Positions 49,916 to 59,168 of a stretch of DNA of 64,000 nt are shown in pieces. Each line of letters begins with the position of its first letter. Positions within the stretch are counted from its first letter, which is position 1. This DNA comes from Streptomyces noursei (lineage in GTDB: Bacteria; Actinomycetota; Actinomycetes; Streptomycetales; Streptomycetaceae): positions 5,890,001 through 5,954,000 of the forward strand of contig NZ_CP070326.1 of NCBI RefSeq assembly GCF_016917755.1, in the 5' to 3' direction. Made by a program: the position numbers and the translations under genes. The notes below the pieces were generated by a model. That model searched no databases, had not been told where the DNA came from, and saw only the letters and a list, made by a program, of their open reading frames with translations.

Positions 49916-51094
49916 GTGGACCTGTTCGAGTACCAGGCGAGGGACCTCTTCGCCAAGCACGGTGTACCGGTGCTGGCCGGTGAAGTCATCGACACGCCTG
50001 AGGCGGCGCGCGCGGCGACTGAGCGCCTTGGCGGCAAGTCGGTCGTCAAGGCGCAGGTGAAGGTCGGTGGCCGTGGCAAGGCCGGCGGCGTGAAGCTGGC
50101 CACCACGCCGGACGAGGCCGTCGCCCGCGCGACGGACATCCTCGGCATGGACATCAAGGGCCACACGGTCCACAAGGTGATGATCGCCGAGACGGCCCCG
50201 GAGATCGTCGACGAGTACTACGTCTCCTACCTCCTGGACCGCACCAACCGCACCTTCCTGGCCATGGCCTCGGTCGCGGGCGGCATGGACATCGAGGAGG
50301 TCGCCGCGACGACCCCCGAGAAGCTCGCCAAGGTCCCGGTCGACGCCAACGAGGGCGTCTCCATCGAGAAGGCCCGCGAGATCGTCGCCCAGGCGAAGTT
50401 CCCGGCCGAGGTCGCCGAGCAGGTCGCCGAGGTGCTGGTCACCCTGTGGCAGACCTTCGTCAAGGAGGACGCCCTCCTGGTCGAGGTCAACCCGCTGGCC
50501 AAGGTCGCCTCCGGTGACGTCCTCGCCCTCGACGGCAAGGTCTCCCTGGACGCCAACGCCGAGTTCCGCCAGCCGGAGCACGAGGCCCTGGAGGACAAGG
50601 CCGCGGCTAACCCGCTCGAAGCCGCGGCCAAGGCCAAGGGCCTGAACTACGTCAAGCTCGACGGCCAGGTCGGCATCATCGGCAACGGCGCGGGTCTCGT
50701 CATGAGCACCCTGGACGTCGTCGCCTACGCCGGCGAGAACCACGGTGGCGTCAAGCCCGCCAACTTCCTCGACATCGGTGGCGGCGCCTCCGCCGAGGTC
50801 ATGGCGAACGGCCTGGAGATCATCCTCGGCGACCCGGACGTGAAGTCCGTGTTCGTCAACGTCTTCGGCGGCATCACCGCGTGCGACGAGGTCGCCAACG
50901 GCATCGTGCAGGCCCTGGAGCTCCTGAAGTCCAAGGGCGAGAACGTCAGCAAGCCGCTGGTCGTCCGCCTCGACGGCAACAACGCCGAGCTGGGTCGCAA
51001 GATCCTCTCGGACGCCAACCACCCGCTGGTGCAGCGTGTGGACACGATGGACGGTGCGGCCGACAAGGCCGCCGAGCTGGCCGCGGCCAAGTAA
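49916..51094 (+). CDS. sucC: succinyl-CoA synthetase (ADP-forming), beta subunit
   Basis: 392 aa, ATP-grasp subunit converting succinyl-CoA + ADP + Pi to succinate + CoA + ATP in the TCA cycle. The N-terminus MDLFEYQARDLFAKHGVPVL and the nucleotide-binding loop GGRGKAGGVKL (about 53-63) are diagnostic; the GIT-containing C-terminal ligase domain (NVFGGITACDEVANGI) is intact. The start is GTG 49916 with aaggga upstream, and the length equals the family norm. Operon with sucD (21-bp gap). Confidence 0.98.
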   Translation: MDLFEYQARDLFAKHGVPVLAGEVIDTPEAARAATERLGGKSVVKAQVKVGGRGKAGGVKLATTPDEAVARATDILGMDIKGHTVHKVMIAETAPEIVDEYYVSYLLDRTNRTFLAMASVAGGMDIEEVAATTPEKLAKVPVDANEGVSIEKAREIVAQAKFPAEVAEQVAEVLVTLWQTFVKEDALLVEVNPLAKVASGDVLALDGKVSLDANAEFRQPEHEALEDKAAANPLEAAAKAKGLNYVKLDGQVGIIGNGAGLVMSTLDVVAYAGENHGGVKPANFLDIGGGASAEVMANGLEIILGDPDVKSVFVNVFGGITACDEVANGIVQALELLKSKGENVSKPLVVRLDGNNAELGRKILSDANHPLVQRVDTMDGAADKAAELAAAK

Positions 51095-51115
51095 GGGACG
51101 AGGACTCCAACAACC

Positions 51116-52000
51116 ATGGCTATCTTCCTCACCAAGGACAGCAAGGTCATCGTCCAGGGGATGACCGGCGCCACCGGCATGAAGCACACCAAGCTCATGC
51201 TCGGTGACGGCACCAACATCGTCGGTGGTGTCAACCCGCGCAAGGCCGGCACCAGCGTCGACTTCGACGGCACCGAGGTCCCGGTCTTCGGCTCCGTCAA
51301 GGAGGCGATGGAGAAGACGGGCGCCAACGTCTCCGTCCTCTTCGTGCCGCCGGCCTTCGCCAAGGCCGCCGTCGTCGAGGCGATCGACGCCGAGATCCCG
51401 CTGGCCGTCGTCATCACCGAGGGCATCGCCGTCCACGACTCCGCCGCGTTCTACGCGTACGCGAAGTCGAAGGGCGACACGACCCGGATCATCGGCCCGA
51501 ACTGCCCCGGCCTGATCACCCCCGGCCAGTCCAACGCCGGCATCATCCCGGGCGACATCACCAAGCCGGGCCGCATCGGCCTGGTGTCGAAGTCCGGCAC
51601 GCTGACGTACCAGATGATGTACGAGCTGCGCGACATCGGCTTCTCCTCGGCCGTCGGCATCGGTGGCGACCCGGTCATCGGCACCACCCACATCGACGCC
51701 CTGGCCGCGTTCCAGGAGGACCCCGACACCGACCTGATCGTGATGATCGGTGAGATCGGCGGCGACGCCGAGGAGCGGGCCGCCGACTTCATCAAGGAGC
51801 ACGTCACCAAGCCGGTCGTCGGCTACGTGGCGGGCTTCACCGCGCCCGAGGGCAAGACGATGGGCCACGCCGGCGCCATCGTGTCCGGCTCGTCCGGCAC
51901 CGCCCAGGCGAAGAAGGAGGCCCTGGAGGCCGCGGGCGTGAAGGTCGGCAAGACCCCGTCCGAGACCGCGCTGCTGGCCCGCGAGATCCTCAACGGCTGA
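51116..52000 (+). CDS. sucD: succinyl-CoA synthetase, alpha subunit
   Basis: 294 aa. The N-terminal CoA-binding domain (AIFLTKDSKVIVQGMTGATG) and the phosphohistidine loop GHAGAIVSG (His about 242) are present, as is the GPNCPGLITPGQ motif. It forms the alpha/beta enzyme with SucC. A very strong hairpin terminator follows immediately. Confidence 0.98.
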   Translation: MAIFLTKDSKVIVQGMTGATGMKHTKLMLGDGTNIVGGVNPRKAGTSVDFDGTEVPVFGSVKEAMEKTGANVSVLFVPPAFAKAAVVEAIDAEIPLAVVITEGIAVHDSAAFYAYAKSKGDTTRIIGPNCPGLITPGQSNAGIIPGDITKPGRIGLVSKSGTLTYQMMYELRDIGFSSAVGIGGDPVIGTTHIDALAAFQEDPDTDLIVMIGEIGGDAEERAADFIKEHVTKPVVGYVAGFTAPEGKTMGHAGAIVSGSSGTAQAKKEALEAAGVKVGKTPSETALLAREILNG

Positions 52001-52018
52001 CGCGGCACCCGCTGTACG

Positions 52019-52065
52019 ACGGCCGTGGGCCCGCACCCCTCCCGGGTGCGGGCCCACGGCCGTTT
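52019..52065 (+). terminator. sucCD terminator
   Basis: Perfect 20-bp stem (52019-52038 with 52044-52063), 5-nt loop CTCCC, followed by TTT. It starts 19 bases after the sucD stop and also precedes the stop of the convergent gene at 52084. Confidence 0.9.
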
Positions 52066-52083
52066 CCGCTACGGGCGCAGCGC

Positions 52084-53094
52084 TCAGCTGACGTCCGGGC
52101 GGAGCCGGGCGCCGGGCGGCAGCGAGCGGTGCCGGGACTTCCCCGGCCGCCCGGTCCGCCCGGCCTTGCGGTGGTGCGCCGGCCGGTGCGTGGGCCGGAC
52201 CGCGGAGGGGGCAGCCGAGGGGGCTGCCGCGCGGTCGGCGGCGGCCGGTGCGGACGGGATGGAGGGGACGGAAGGGGCGGCCGGCGCGTACGAGGCGGCC
52301 ATGGCCGGCCGCCGCGGCGGCGGGCGATAGCCGTCCGGCGTGCCGAGCGACACCGCCAGCGCCACCACCGCCAGCAGCCCGGTCGCCCCGAACCCGGTAC
52401 GGGTGGTCAGCCGGGCCCGCCGCTCCGCGCCGGCCCGGACGTCGTGCGCGGGCGGCGGCACCGCCGGGCGGGACGCCGCCAGCGCGCCCAGCCGGGCGTG
52501 CAGCACCGCGCCCTGGCGGTCCGGCGGCAGGCCCTTGAGCCCCAGTTCCGGCAGCTGCTCGGCCAGGAACTCCCGGGCGTGGGTCAGCCGCCCGGTCGCC
52601 GCCGGCGTACTGGCCTCCACCTCAGCCGCGGTCTCGTGCAGCCCCAGCCCGACCCCGTCGTGCAGCAGCAGGGTGCGGCGGTAGGGGACGGGCAGCGCGA
52701 GCACCGCCGTCAGCAGCGCATGGTCCCGCGGTGCGGCCGGCGGCGGCGCGGGGGTCCCGGGCCGGGGCCGCTCGGCGGGCCGCAGCCCGGGGAACAGCCG
52801 CCGCCAGGGCGCCAGCGCGTACTCGTACGCTGCCGCCCGCACCCACCCCACCGGATCCGGATCCGCCCGCACCTCCGGCCAGCGCTGCCAGGCCGTCTGG
52901 AACGCCCGCTCGACGGCCCGCCGGGCGAGCCGGGCCCGCCCGGTGAGCAGCACCGCCTGCTGGATCAGCGGCCCGGCGTGCACGCCGTACAGCGCGTCGA
53001 AGTCGGCTGACGAACAGTCAAATCCGTTTCCGCCACGGCTCTCTGATGTGGCGTCGGAAGATTCCTCGGGCTGCCTCCGGTCGTGCTCGCTCAT
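52084..53094 (-). CDS. sigma-70-like region 2/4 protein with C-terminal membrane segment
   Basis: 336 aa. Residues about 25-100 resemble sigma region 2 (LYGVHAGPLIQQAVLL, then AFQTAWQRWPEVRADPDPVG) and about 125-185 region 4 (LLTAVLALPVPYRRTLLLHD). This is the layout of ECF-type sigma factors, but the match in the DNA-contact helix is weak. A hydrophobic segment (about 235-255, GATGLLAVVALAVSLG) and a basic Pro/His/Arg tail follow. ATG 53094 (MSEHDRR) is chosen, though no strong ribosome site is visible. It is divergent from the DUF6350 gene with a 98-bp spacer. It may be a degenerate sigma-like membrane regulator rather than a working sigma factor. Confidence 0.65.
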   Translation of the reverse strand: MSEHDRRQPEESSDATSESRGGNGFDCSSADFDALYGVHAGPLIQQAVLLTGRARLARRAVERAFQTAWQRWPEVRADPDPVGWVRAAAYEYALAPWRRLFPGLRPAERPRPGTPAPPPAAPRDHALLTAVLALPVPYRRTLLLHDGVGLGLHETAAEVEASTPAATGRLTHAREFLAEQLPELGLKGLPPDRQGAVLHARLGALAASRPAVPPPAHDVRAGAERRARLTTRTGFGATGLLAVVALAVSLGTPDGYRPPPRRPAMAASYAPAAPSVPSIPSAPAAADRAAAPSAAPSAVRPTHRPAHHRKAGRTGRPGKSRHRSLPPGARLRPDVS

Positions 53095-53192
53095 ACCGGA
53101 AGTCTGAAAACGCCGGGCCGCGGATCTCGCGCGACACGTCGGGCAGATGCCCGATACGTGGTGTAAAGGGATGTTATTGGCAGCATGGCCGT

Positions 53193-54854
53193 GTGAGCCA
53201 ATTGACCGAACGCGGTACCACGTTGTCCTCACACGGCCGGACCGCCGCGCAGCGCTCCTCGGCGATCGGCACCGCCGTCGTCAGCGGGGTGACCGCCGCC
53301 GGCCTCGGCCTCGGCGCGCTCGCGGTCGCCGTCCTGCTGCTCTGGGTCGTCTCCCCGTACCCGGACAGCGGCCCCTCACGGGCGCTGCACCTGGCCGCCG
53401 GCCTGTGGTTCACGGCGCACGGCGGGGGCCTGGTCCGCGAGGCGACCGCGTCCGGCGTCCCGGCGCCGGTCGGCGTGACCCCGCTGCTGCTCGCCGCCCT
53501 CCCGGTCTGGCTGCTCCACCGCGCCGCCCGGGACACCCTGGCCTCGGCCGCCGAGCAGCGCCCCGACGACGGCTCCGCGGTCGCCCCGCGCACCCTGCTC
53601 GGCGCCCTGCTGGCGGGGTACCTGGCGGTCGCCGCCGGGGCACTGCTCTACACCTCCACCGGCCGGCTGACCGCCGCGCCGCTCGCCGCGCTACTGGCCG
53701 TCCCCGGCACCGCCGCCGCCACCCTCGGCGGTACCGCCTGGCACATCCTCGGACCGGACGCCGTGGCCCTCCTACCGGCCCGGGTGCCGCCCGCCTTCCG
53801 GAGGCTGCCGGCCGGCCTCCGCGCCGCGCTCACCGGCCCCCGCCTCGACACCGCCCTCAAAGCGGCGGCCGCCGCCACCCTCGCCCTGCTCGCCTCCGGC
53901 GCGACGCTCACCCTCCTCGGCCTGGCCCTGCACCCCGGCCGGTTCGCCGACGACCTGAGCCAGCTCGCCCCCGACTGGGCCGGCCGCTGCACGGTGCTGC
54001 TGCTCTGCCTCACCCTGCTCCCCAACGCGGCCGTCTGGGGCGCCGCCTACGGCCTGGGGCCCGGCTTCACCGTCGGCGCGGGCACCGCGGTCGGGCCGCT
54101 GGGCACCTCACCGCGCCCCGCGCTGCCGCACTTCCCGCTGCTCAGCGGCCTTCCGGACCCGGGTCCGGGAAGTTGGTGGTCGGTGGCGCCGGCCCTGGTG
54201 GTGCCGGCCGCCGCGGTGGTGATGCTGACCCGGTACGCGGCCGGCGAGGGGCACCGTTCATGGGGGCGGACGGCCGGGACGGCGGCCGTGGCGGCGGGCC
54301 TGTGCGGCCTGGCGACGGCGGTGCTCGGGGTGCTGGCCGGCGGCGCGCTGGGCCAGGGCGCACTCGCCTCGTTCGGCCCCCGCGGCTGGCTGATCGGCCT
54401 GGCGGCGGCGGGTTGGACGGCGCTGGCCGGGGTCCCCGGGTCGCTGGGCCTGCGCGCCTGGCGACGGGCCGGGCGGCGGGCGGCGGAGGGCCGGTCGGTG
54501 CGCCTCCGCGCCCTGCCCGGCGTCCTGTTCCGCCGCACCCGAGAGGGGCACGGGCAGTCGGGCCCGGAGGCGGGACGGAGGGGCGGGCGGCGGTTCGGCC
54601 GGGGCATCCTCCGGGCCACCGGCGCCGGCCGGCGCAACCGCCGGGAGGAGGACGAGCGGACGGAAGGCGCGCGGGAAACCCGGGACGAGGGCCGGGGAGA
54701 GAGCCGGAAGAAGGGCCGGGGGGAGAGCCGGGGGGAGAGCCGGAAGAAGGGCCGGGGGGAGAGCCGGGGGGAGAGCCGGAAGAAGGGCCGGGGGGAGAGC
54801 CGGAAGAAGGGCCGGGCGAAGGGCCCGGAGGAGGACCGGGGGACCGCCGCCTGA
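53193..54854 (+). CDS. DUF6350 polytopic membrane protein with basic repeat tail
   Basis: 553 aa, about ten hydrophobic segments in residues 20-430 (for example GTAVVSGVTAAGLGLGALAV). This is the DUF6350 family of actinobacterial membrane proteins of unknown function. The start is GTG 53193 (GTG AGC CAA TTG). The last ~120 residues are Arg/Gly/Glu/Lys-rich with a 12-residue repeat (GESRGESRKKGR) encoded by a 36-bp DNA repeat, predicted cytoplasmic. It is conserved upstream of purN in Streptomyces. Confidence 0.8.
   Translation: MSQLTERGTTLSSHGRTAAQRSSAIGTAVVSGVTAAGLGLGALAVAVLLLWVVSPYPDSGPSRALHLAAGLWFTAHGGGLVREATASGVPAPVGVTPLLLAALPVWLLHRAARDTLASAAEQRPDDGSAVAPRTLLGALLAGYLAVAAGALLYTSTGRLTAAPLAALLAVPGTAAATLGGTAWHILGPDAVALLPARVPPAFRRLPAGLRAALTGPRLDTALKAAAAATLALLASGATLTLLGLALHPGRFADDLSQLAPDWAGRCTVLLLCLTLLPNAAVWGAAYGLGPGFTVGAGTAVGPLGTSPRPALPHFPLLSGLPDPGPGSWWSVAPALVVPAAAVVMLTRYAAGEGHRSWGRTAGTAAVAAGLCGLATAVLGVLAGGALGQGALASFGPRGWLIGLAAAGWTALAGVPGSLGLRAWRRAGRRAAEGRSVRLRALPGVLFRRTREGHGQSGPEAGRRGGRRFGRGILRATGAGRRNRREEDERTEGARETRDEGRGESRKKGRGESRGESRKKGRGESRGESRKKGRGESRKKGRAKGPEEDRGTAA
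54693..54820 (+). repeat. 36-bp tandem repeat at the 3' end of the DUF6350 gene
   Basis: gagagccgg-aagaagggccgg-ggg units repeat about three and a half times, in frame and nearly identical. They encode alternating Glu-Ser-Arg and Lys-Lys-Gly-Arg. Confidence 0.8.
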
Positions 54855-54972
54855 CGGCGCACGCCCCGACGCCCCACTCGCCCCCGGCCGTTCCCACCAC
54901 CACGACGGGAACGGCCACTACCGCGCCGCCGCTACCGCCCCACCGCGCTCGCCACCACCGCCGCCGCCGCTG

Positions 54973-55959
54973 CTACTGCTGCGGCTGCTGGCTGAGCAGC
55001 GGTCGGAGCTGCGGCGGGAGGAGGTTCTCGCAGGACTTGCTCGCCGACTGGGTCAGCGCGTCGTTCACGCAGGTGAAGTAGTCGCGGTAGACGACCTGGA
55101 CGGTGAAGGTCGCGGCCACCATCATCAGCGCCAGCGAGGCGGTCACCAGACCGGCGATCGCGGCGGTGGTCTGCGGTCGGGTCGTCGGGCCCGCGACGCC
55201 GCCGGGGCGCCCCGGCGGGGGCGGGGTGGCGCCGCCGGCCGGGCTTCCCCCGGGCGCCGCGGCGCCCGCCTTCTTCGGGACGGGCTTGCCGCGCAGCGCG
55301 CTGATGCCCCAGTAGAGGGAGAGCGAGCCCAGCAGCAGTGCCACCTCCGGCAGGCTGAAGAGCACGAAGAAGAACGCCCACATACCGGCCAGCAGGGCGT
55401 AGCGGGCCCGTCGCTGGAGCGGGTCGGTGGGGTCCCAGCGCAGCCCGCCGGGGCCGCCGCCACCCGGTCCGCCGGGCCCGCCCTGGCCACCCTGGCCGCC
55501 GCCCCGGCCCGGCCGGCTGCCGAAGCCGCCGCCCTGCCGGCCCGGTTGGCGGCTGCTCCACTGGCTGCCCCACGCCGGGGGCTGGTCCTGCGGCCGCTGC
55601 TCCTCGCCGTCGCCGGCGTCCCCCTGCGCCTGCCCGGTGAGGTGCGGGCGCGGGCGCCACTCCTGTTCGGGGGCGTCGGCCGGCGGCGGCGCGAACGGGT
55701 TGTCGTCCTGCCCGGCGGGGGCGGACGGGCCCGGGGTGCCGTCGGACGGTCCGTCCGGGTTGGACGACGACTTGCGCTCGCGCGGCAGGAGGACCAGCCC
55801 CGGGGCGGTGGTGGGCTGGGGGTGCCACCCGGCGATGGCCGGGGGAGGGAGGAGGAGAGCCGCGCGGCGGCGTCGGTCCGGCATCTGGAGTGAGTCTTCC
55901 CCTTGTCGTGGGCGTCCGTCCGGCGGGTGGGCCGGGCGTGCGGTCACCATGAACTGCAT
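54973..55959 (-). CDS. membrane protein with Pro/Gly-rich N-terminus, function unknown
   Basis: Up to 328 aa from ATG 55959. An internal ATG at 55884 (MPDRRRR) is an alternative, and the 5' end is uncertain because no strong ribosome site separates them. The N-terminal half is Pro/Gly/Gln-rich (GGGQGGQGGPGGPGG region). Three hydrophobic segments follow: ARYALLAGMWAFFFVLFSL, EVALLLGSLSLYWGI and AIAGLVTASLALMMVAATF. The C-terminus has two cysteines (YFTCVND, KSCENL). It is divergent from purN and related in layout to the membrane proteins at 58466 and 59169. Confidence 0.7.
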   Translation of the reverse strand: MQFMVTARPAHPPDGRPRQGEDSLQMPDRRRRAALLLPPPAIAGWHPQPTTAPGLVLLPRERKSSSNPDGPSDGTPGPSAPAGQDDNPFAPPPADAPEQEWRPRPHLTGQAQGDAGDGEEQRPQDQPPAWGSQWSSRQPGRQGGGFGSRPGRGGGQGGQGGPGGPGGGGPGGLRWDPTDPLQRRARYALLAGMWAFFFVLFSLPEVALLLGSLSLYWGISALRGKPVPKKAGAAAPGGSPAGGATPPPPGRPGGVAGPTTRPQTTAAIAGLVTASLALMMVAATFTVQVVYRDYFTCVNDALTQSASKSCENLLPPQLRPLLSQQPQQ

Positions 55960-56162
55960 GCGATCTCTCGCCTGACGCTACCTCCCGTGCCCGCCCCCGT
56001 CCCGCGGGGGCCGCACGGTGTGCCGGTATCGTTGCTGACGGTCGGCGCCTTCGTAGGGTTCCCCGGATTCACGGAACCCCTCGTTTTGTACGACCGCACA
56101 AAGTTCCGTAGAGCCCCGCACAGCCCCCCAGACCCGCAAGACCTGGCGAGAAAGACCCCACC

Positions 56163-56807
56163 GTGGCCTCCTCCTCTCTTCCCGCTCGCTCCGCCCCGGC
56201 CCGCATCGTGGTACTCGTCTCCGGTTCGGGCACCAACCTCCAGGCGCTGCTCGACGTCATCGCCGAGGAGGGCGCCGCGGAGTACGGCGCCGAGATCGTG
56301 GCGGTGGGCGCCGACCGCGCCGGGATCGTCGGTCTGGAGCGCGCCGAGCGGGCCGGGCTGCCGACGTTCGTCTGCCGGGTCAAGGACCACCCGGACCGCG
56401 CGGCCTGGGACGCGGCGCTCACCGAGGCGACCGCCGCGCACGCCCCGGACCTGGTGGTCTCGGCCGGCTTCATGAAGATCCTCGGCAAGGAGTTCCTGGC
56501 CCGCTTCGGCGGCCGGACGATCAACACCCACCCGGCGCTGCTGCCCAGCTTTCCCGGTGCCCACGGCGTCCGCGACGCCCTCGCGTACGGCGCGAAGGTC
56601 ACCGGCTGCACCGTCCACTTCGTCGACGACGGCGTCGACACCGGCCCGATCATCGCCCAGGGCGTGGTCGAGGTCCGGGAGGAGGACGACGAAACCGCGC
56701 TGCATGAGCGCATCAAGGAAGTCGAGCGATCGCTGCTCGTCGAGGTCGTGGGGCGCCTGGCCCGCCACGGCTACCGCATAGAGGGACGAAAGGTACGTAT
56801 CTCGTGA
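56163..56807 (+). CDS. purN: phosphoribosylglycinamide formyltransferase (GART)
   Basis: 214 aa, third step of purine synthesis, using 10-formyl-THF to formylate GAR. Motifs: VSGSGTNLQALL (about 19-30), catalytic asparagine and histidine in NTHPALLPSFPGAHG (about 121-135), and the aspartate in VDDGVDTGPII. The start is GTG 56163. Its stop overlaps purH (GTGA), so the two are coupled. FolD, which supplies formyl-THF precursor, is 3.4 kb away. Confidence 0.97.
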   Translation: MASSSLPARSAPARIVVLVSGSGTNLQALLDVIAEEGAAEYGAEIVAVGADRAGIVGLERAERAGLPTFVCRVKDHPDRAAWDAALTEATAAHAPDLVVSAGFMKILGKEFLARFGGRTINTHPALLPSFPGAHGVRDALAYGAKVTGCTVHFVDDGVDTGPIIAQGVVEVREEDDETALHERIKEVERSLLVEVVGRLARHGYRIEGRKVRIS

Positions 56808-58375
56808 CCGCCACCGAAGGTACGCAGCGGCCCATCCGCCGCGCGCTGGTCAGCGTCTACGACAAGTCCGGGCTGGAGGAGCTGGCCCAGGGGCTGCACG
56901 CGGCGGGCGTCCAGCTGGTCTCGACCGGATCGACCGCCGGGAAGATCGCCGCCGCCGGGGTGCCGGTCACCAAGGTCGAGGAGCTCACCGGCTTCCCGGA
57001 GTGCCTCGACGGCCGGGTCAAGACCCTGCACCCCAAGGTCCACGCCGGCATCCTCGCCGACCTGCGCCTCGCGGACCACCAGCAGCAGCTGGCCGACCTC
57101 GGCGTCGAGCCGTTCGACCTGGTGGTCGTGAACCTCTACCCGTTCAAGGAGACCGTCGCCTCCGGCGCCACCCCCGACGAGTGCGTCGAGCAGATCGACA
57201 TCGGCGGCCCCTCGATGGTCCGCGCCGCAGCCAAGAACCACCCCTCGGTCGCCGTGGTCACCAGCCCCGAGCGGTACGCCGACGTCCTCGCCGCGGTCAA
57301 CGGCGGCGGCTTCGACCTGGCCGCCCGCAAGCGGCTGGCCGCCGAGGCGTTCCAGCACACCGCCGCCTACGACGTGGCCGTCGCCGCCTGGATGACCAAC
57401 GTCTACGCGCCGGAGGCGGACGGGGCCGCGCTGCCCGAGTTCCTCGGCGAGACCTGGGAGCGCCGCAGCACCCTGCGCTACGGCGAGAACCCGCACCAGG
57501 CCGCCGCCCTCTACGTCGACGGCCAGCCGGGCGGCATCGCCAACGCCGAGCAGCTGCACGGCAAGGAGATGTCCTTCAACAACTACGTGGACACCGAGGC
57601 CGCCCGCCGTGCCGCCTACGACCACGACGAGCCCTGCGTGGCGATCATCAAGCACGCCAACCCGTGCGGCATCGCGATCGGCTCGGACGTCGCCGAGGCG
57701 CACCGCAAGGCGCACGCCTGCGACCCGGTGTCCGCGTACGGCGGCGTGATCGCGGTGAACTGCCCGGTGACCGTCGCCCTCGCCGAGCAGGTCGCGGAGA
57801 TCTTCACCGAGGTCATCGCCGCCCCGGCGTACGAGGACGGCGCGGTCGAGATCCTCGCCCGCAAGAAGAACATCCGCGTCCTGAAGGTCGAGGGCACCCC
57901 GCACCAGCCCGGTGACCTCAAGCTGCTCTCGGGCGGCGCGGTGCTCCAGCACACCGACGTCTTCCAGGCCGAGGGCGACGACCCCGCCACCTGGACCCTG
58001 GCCACCGGACAGGCGCTGTCCGCCGGGGAGTTGGCCGAGCTGGCGTTCGCCTGGAAGGCGTGCCGCGCGGTGAAGTCCAACGCGATCCTGCTCGCCAAGG
58101 ACGGCGCGTCGGTGGGTGTGGGCATGGGCCAGGTCAACCGTGTCGACTCCTGCAAGCTCGCCGTGGAGCGTGCCGGCGAGGAGCGGGCGCGCGGCTCCTA
58201 CGCCGCGTCGGACGCCTTCTTCCCGTTCCCCGACGGCCCGGAGATCCTGATCGCCGCCGGCGTCAAGGCGATCGTCCAGCCCGGCGGTTCGATCCGCGAC
58301 GAACTCGTCGTCGAGGCCGCTGAGAAGGCCGGCGTGACGATGTACTTCACCGGCACCCGGCACTTCTTCCACTGA
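56804..58375 (+). CDS. purH: bifunctional AICAR formyltransferase / IMP cyclohydrolase
   Basis: 523 aa, last two steps of IMP synthesis. N-terminal MGS-like cyclohydrolase: RALVSVYDKSGLEELAQGL, and LDGRVKTLHPKVHAG. C-terminal AICAR transformylase: LRYGENPHQAA and the active-site KHANPCG. Start GTG 56804 overlaps purN. A strong bidirectional hairpin follows. Confidence 0.98.
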   Translation: MTATEGTQRPIRRALVSVYDKSGLEELAQGLHAAGVQLVSTGSTAGKIAAAGVPVTKVEELTGFPECLDGRVKTLHPKVHAGILADLRLADHQQQLADLGVEPFDLVVVNLYPFKETVASGATPDECVEQIDIGGPSMVRAAAKNHPSVAVVTSPERYADVLAAVNGGGFDLAARKRLAAEAFQHTAAYDVAVAAWMTNVYAPEADGAALPEFLGETWERRSTLRYGENPHQAAALYVDGQPGGIANAEQLHGKEMSFNNYVDTEAARRAAYDHDEPCVAIIKHANPCGIAIGSDVAEAHRKAHACDPVSAYGGVIAVNCPVTVALAEQVAEIFTEVIAAPAYEDGAVEILARKKNIRVLKVEGTPHQPGDLKLLSGGAVLQHTDVFQAEGDDPATWTLATGQALSAGELAELAFAWKACRAVKSNAILLAKDGASVGVGMGQVNRVDSCKLAVERAGEERARGSYAASDAFFPFPDGPEILIAAGVKAIVQPGGSIRDELVVEAAEKAGVTMYFTGTRHFFH

Positions 58376-58405
58376 GGCCCGGCCGGCCCCGCGGGGCCGG
58401 ACAGC

Positions 58406-58445
58406 GCGGAGGGCCGCACCCCTTGCCCGGGGTGCGGCCCTCCGC
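58406..58445. terminator. bidirectional terminator after purH
   Basis: Perfect 17-bp stem GCGGAGGGCCGCACCCC / GGGGTGCGGCCCTCCGC with a 6-nt loop, between the convergent purH and the membrane protein gene at 58466. Confidence 0.88.
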
Positions 58446-58465
58446 CGTGCGCGGTACCGCCGCGG

Positions 58466-59038
58466 TCAGTAACGCGGCCGGCTGAACCAGGCGTTGGACT
58501 CGTCCTTGGAGACGAAGACCGTCACCAGGATGCCCAGCACCGTGTGGACCAGGCCGATCGGGAAGCTGAAGAGGCTCACCAGGATGGTGCCGACGCCGAA
58601 GATGATGCTGCCGACGCGGACCCCGCCGCCGCCGTTGCCGAACTGGGAGGCGAGCGCGATCCCGGCCACCGTGAAGATCACGATGACGACGATCACCGCG
58701 ATCAGCACGCCCTTGCCGACGTTGAACGCCGACATGTCCGCGTAGGGCGAGGACGACGCCTCGTGCGACGCCTTGGTGACGCCGCCCAGCCCCAGCACTG
58801 CCAGGACCAGCCCGATGAGGTTCAGCGCGGCGAGCACGAACATCATCACCCGGGCCGCCTTGGCGCTGCCCGGCATCACCGTCGGGTACGGCATCTGCGC
58901 CGGCGGCATCGCACCACCGGGGTACGCGCCGTACGGGGCCATCGGCTGCTGCGGCTGCGGGGGCTGCTGGGGGTAGCCGTAGCCGGGCTGCTGGCCGGGC
59001 GGGGGGCCGTAGGGGTTGTTGGGGTTCGGATAGCTCAC
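58466..59038 (-). CDS. small membrane protein with Pro/Gln/Tyr-rich N-terminus
   Basis: 190 aa. The N-terminal 55 residues are rich in PQQP, PYG and PGY units. Four hydrophobic segments follow, such as MMFVLAALNLIGLVLAVLGL and GVLIAVIVVIVIFTVAGIAL. No enzymatic motif. It is next to, and co-directional with, an RDD protein having a similar N-terminus; their N-termini may interact or serve the same cell-envelope function. Confidence 0.8.
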   Translation of the reverse strand: MSYPNPNNPYGPPPGQQPGYGYPQQPPQPQQPMAPYGAYPGGAMPPAQMPYPTVMPGSAKAARVMMFVLAALNLIGLVLAVLGLGGVTKASHEASSSPYADMSAFNVGKGVLIAVIVVIVIFTVAGIALASQFGNGGGGVRVGSIIFGVGTILVSLFSFPIGLVHTVLGILVTVFVSKDESNAWFSRPRY

Positions 59039-59168
59039 GAGCGGTGTCCTTCAGGCGACTTGGGGTGGTATCGGCGAGCGCCGCGAAGGCCCCCGGTCGC
59101 TGCTGCGAGGGGGGCCTTCACTGGGCTGTGCGGGGCGTGGAGTGCGGCCCGTTACGGCATTTCCCGGG

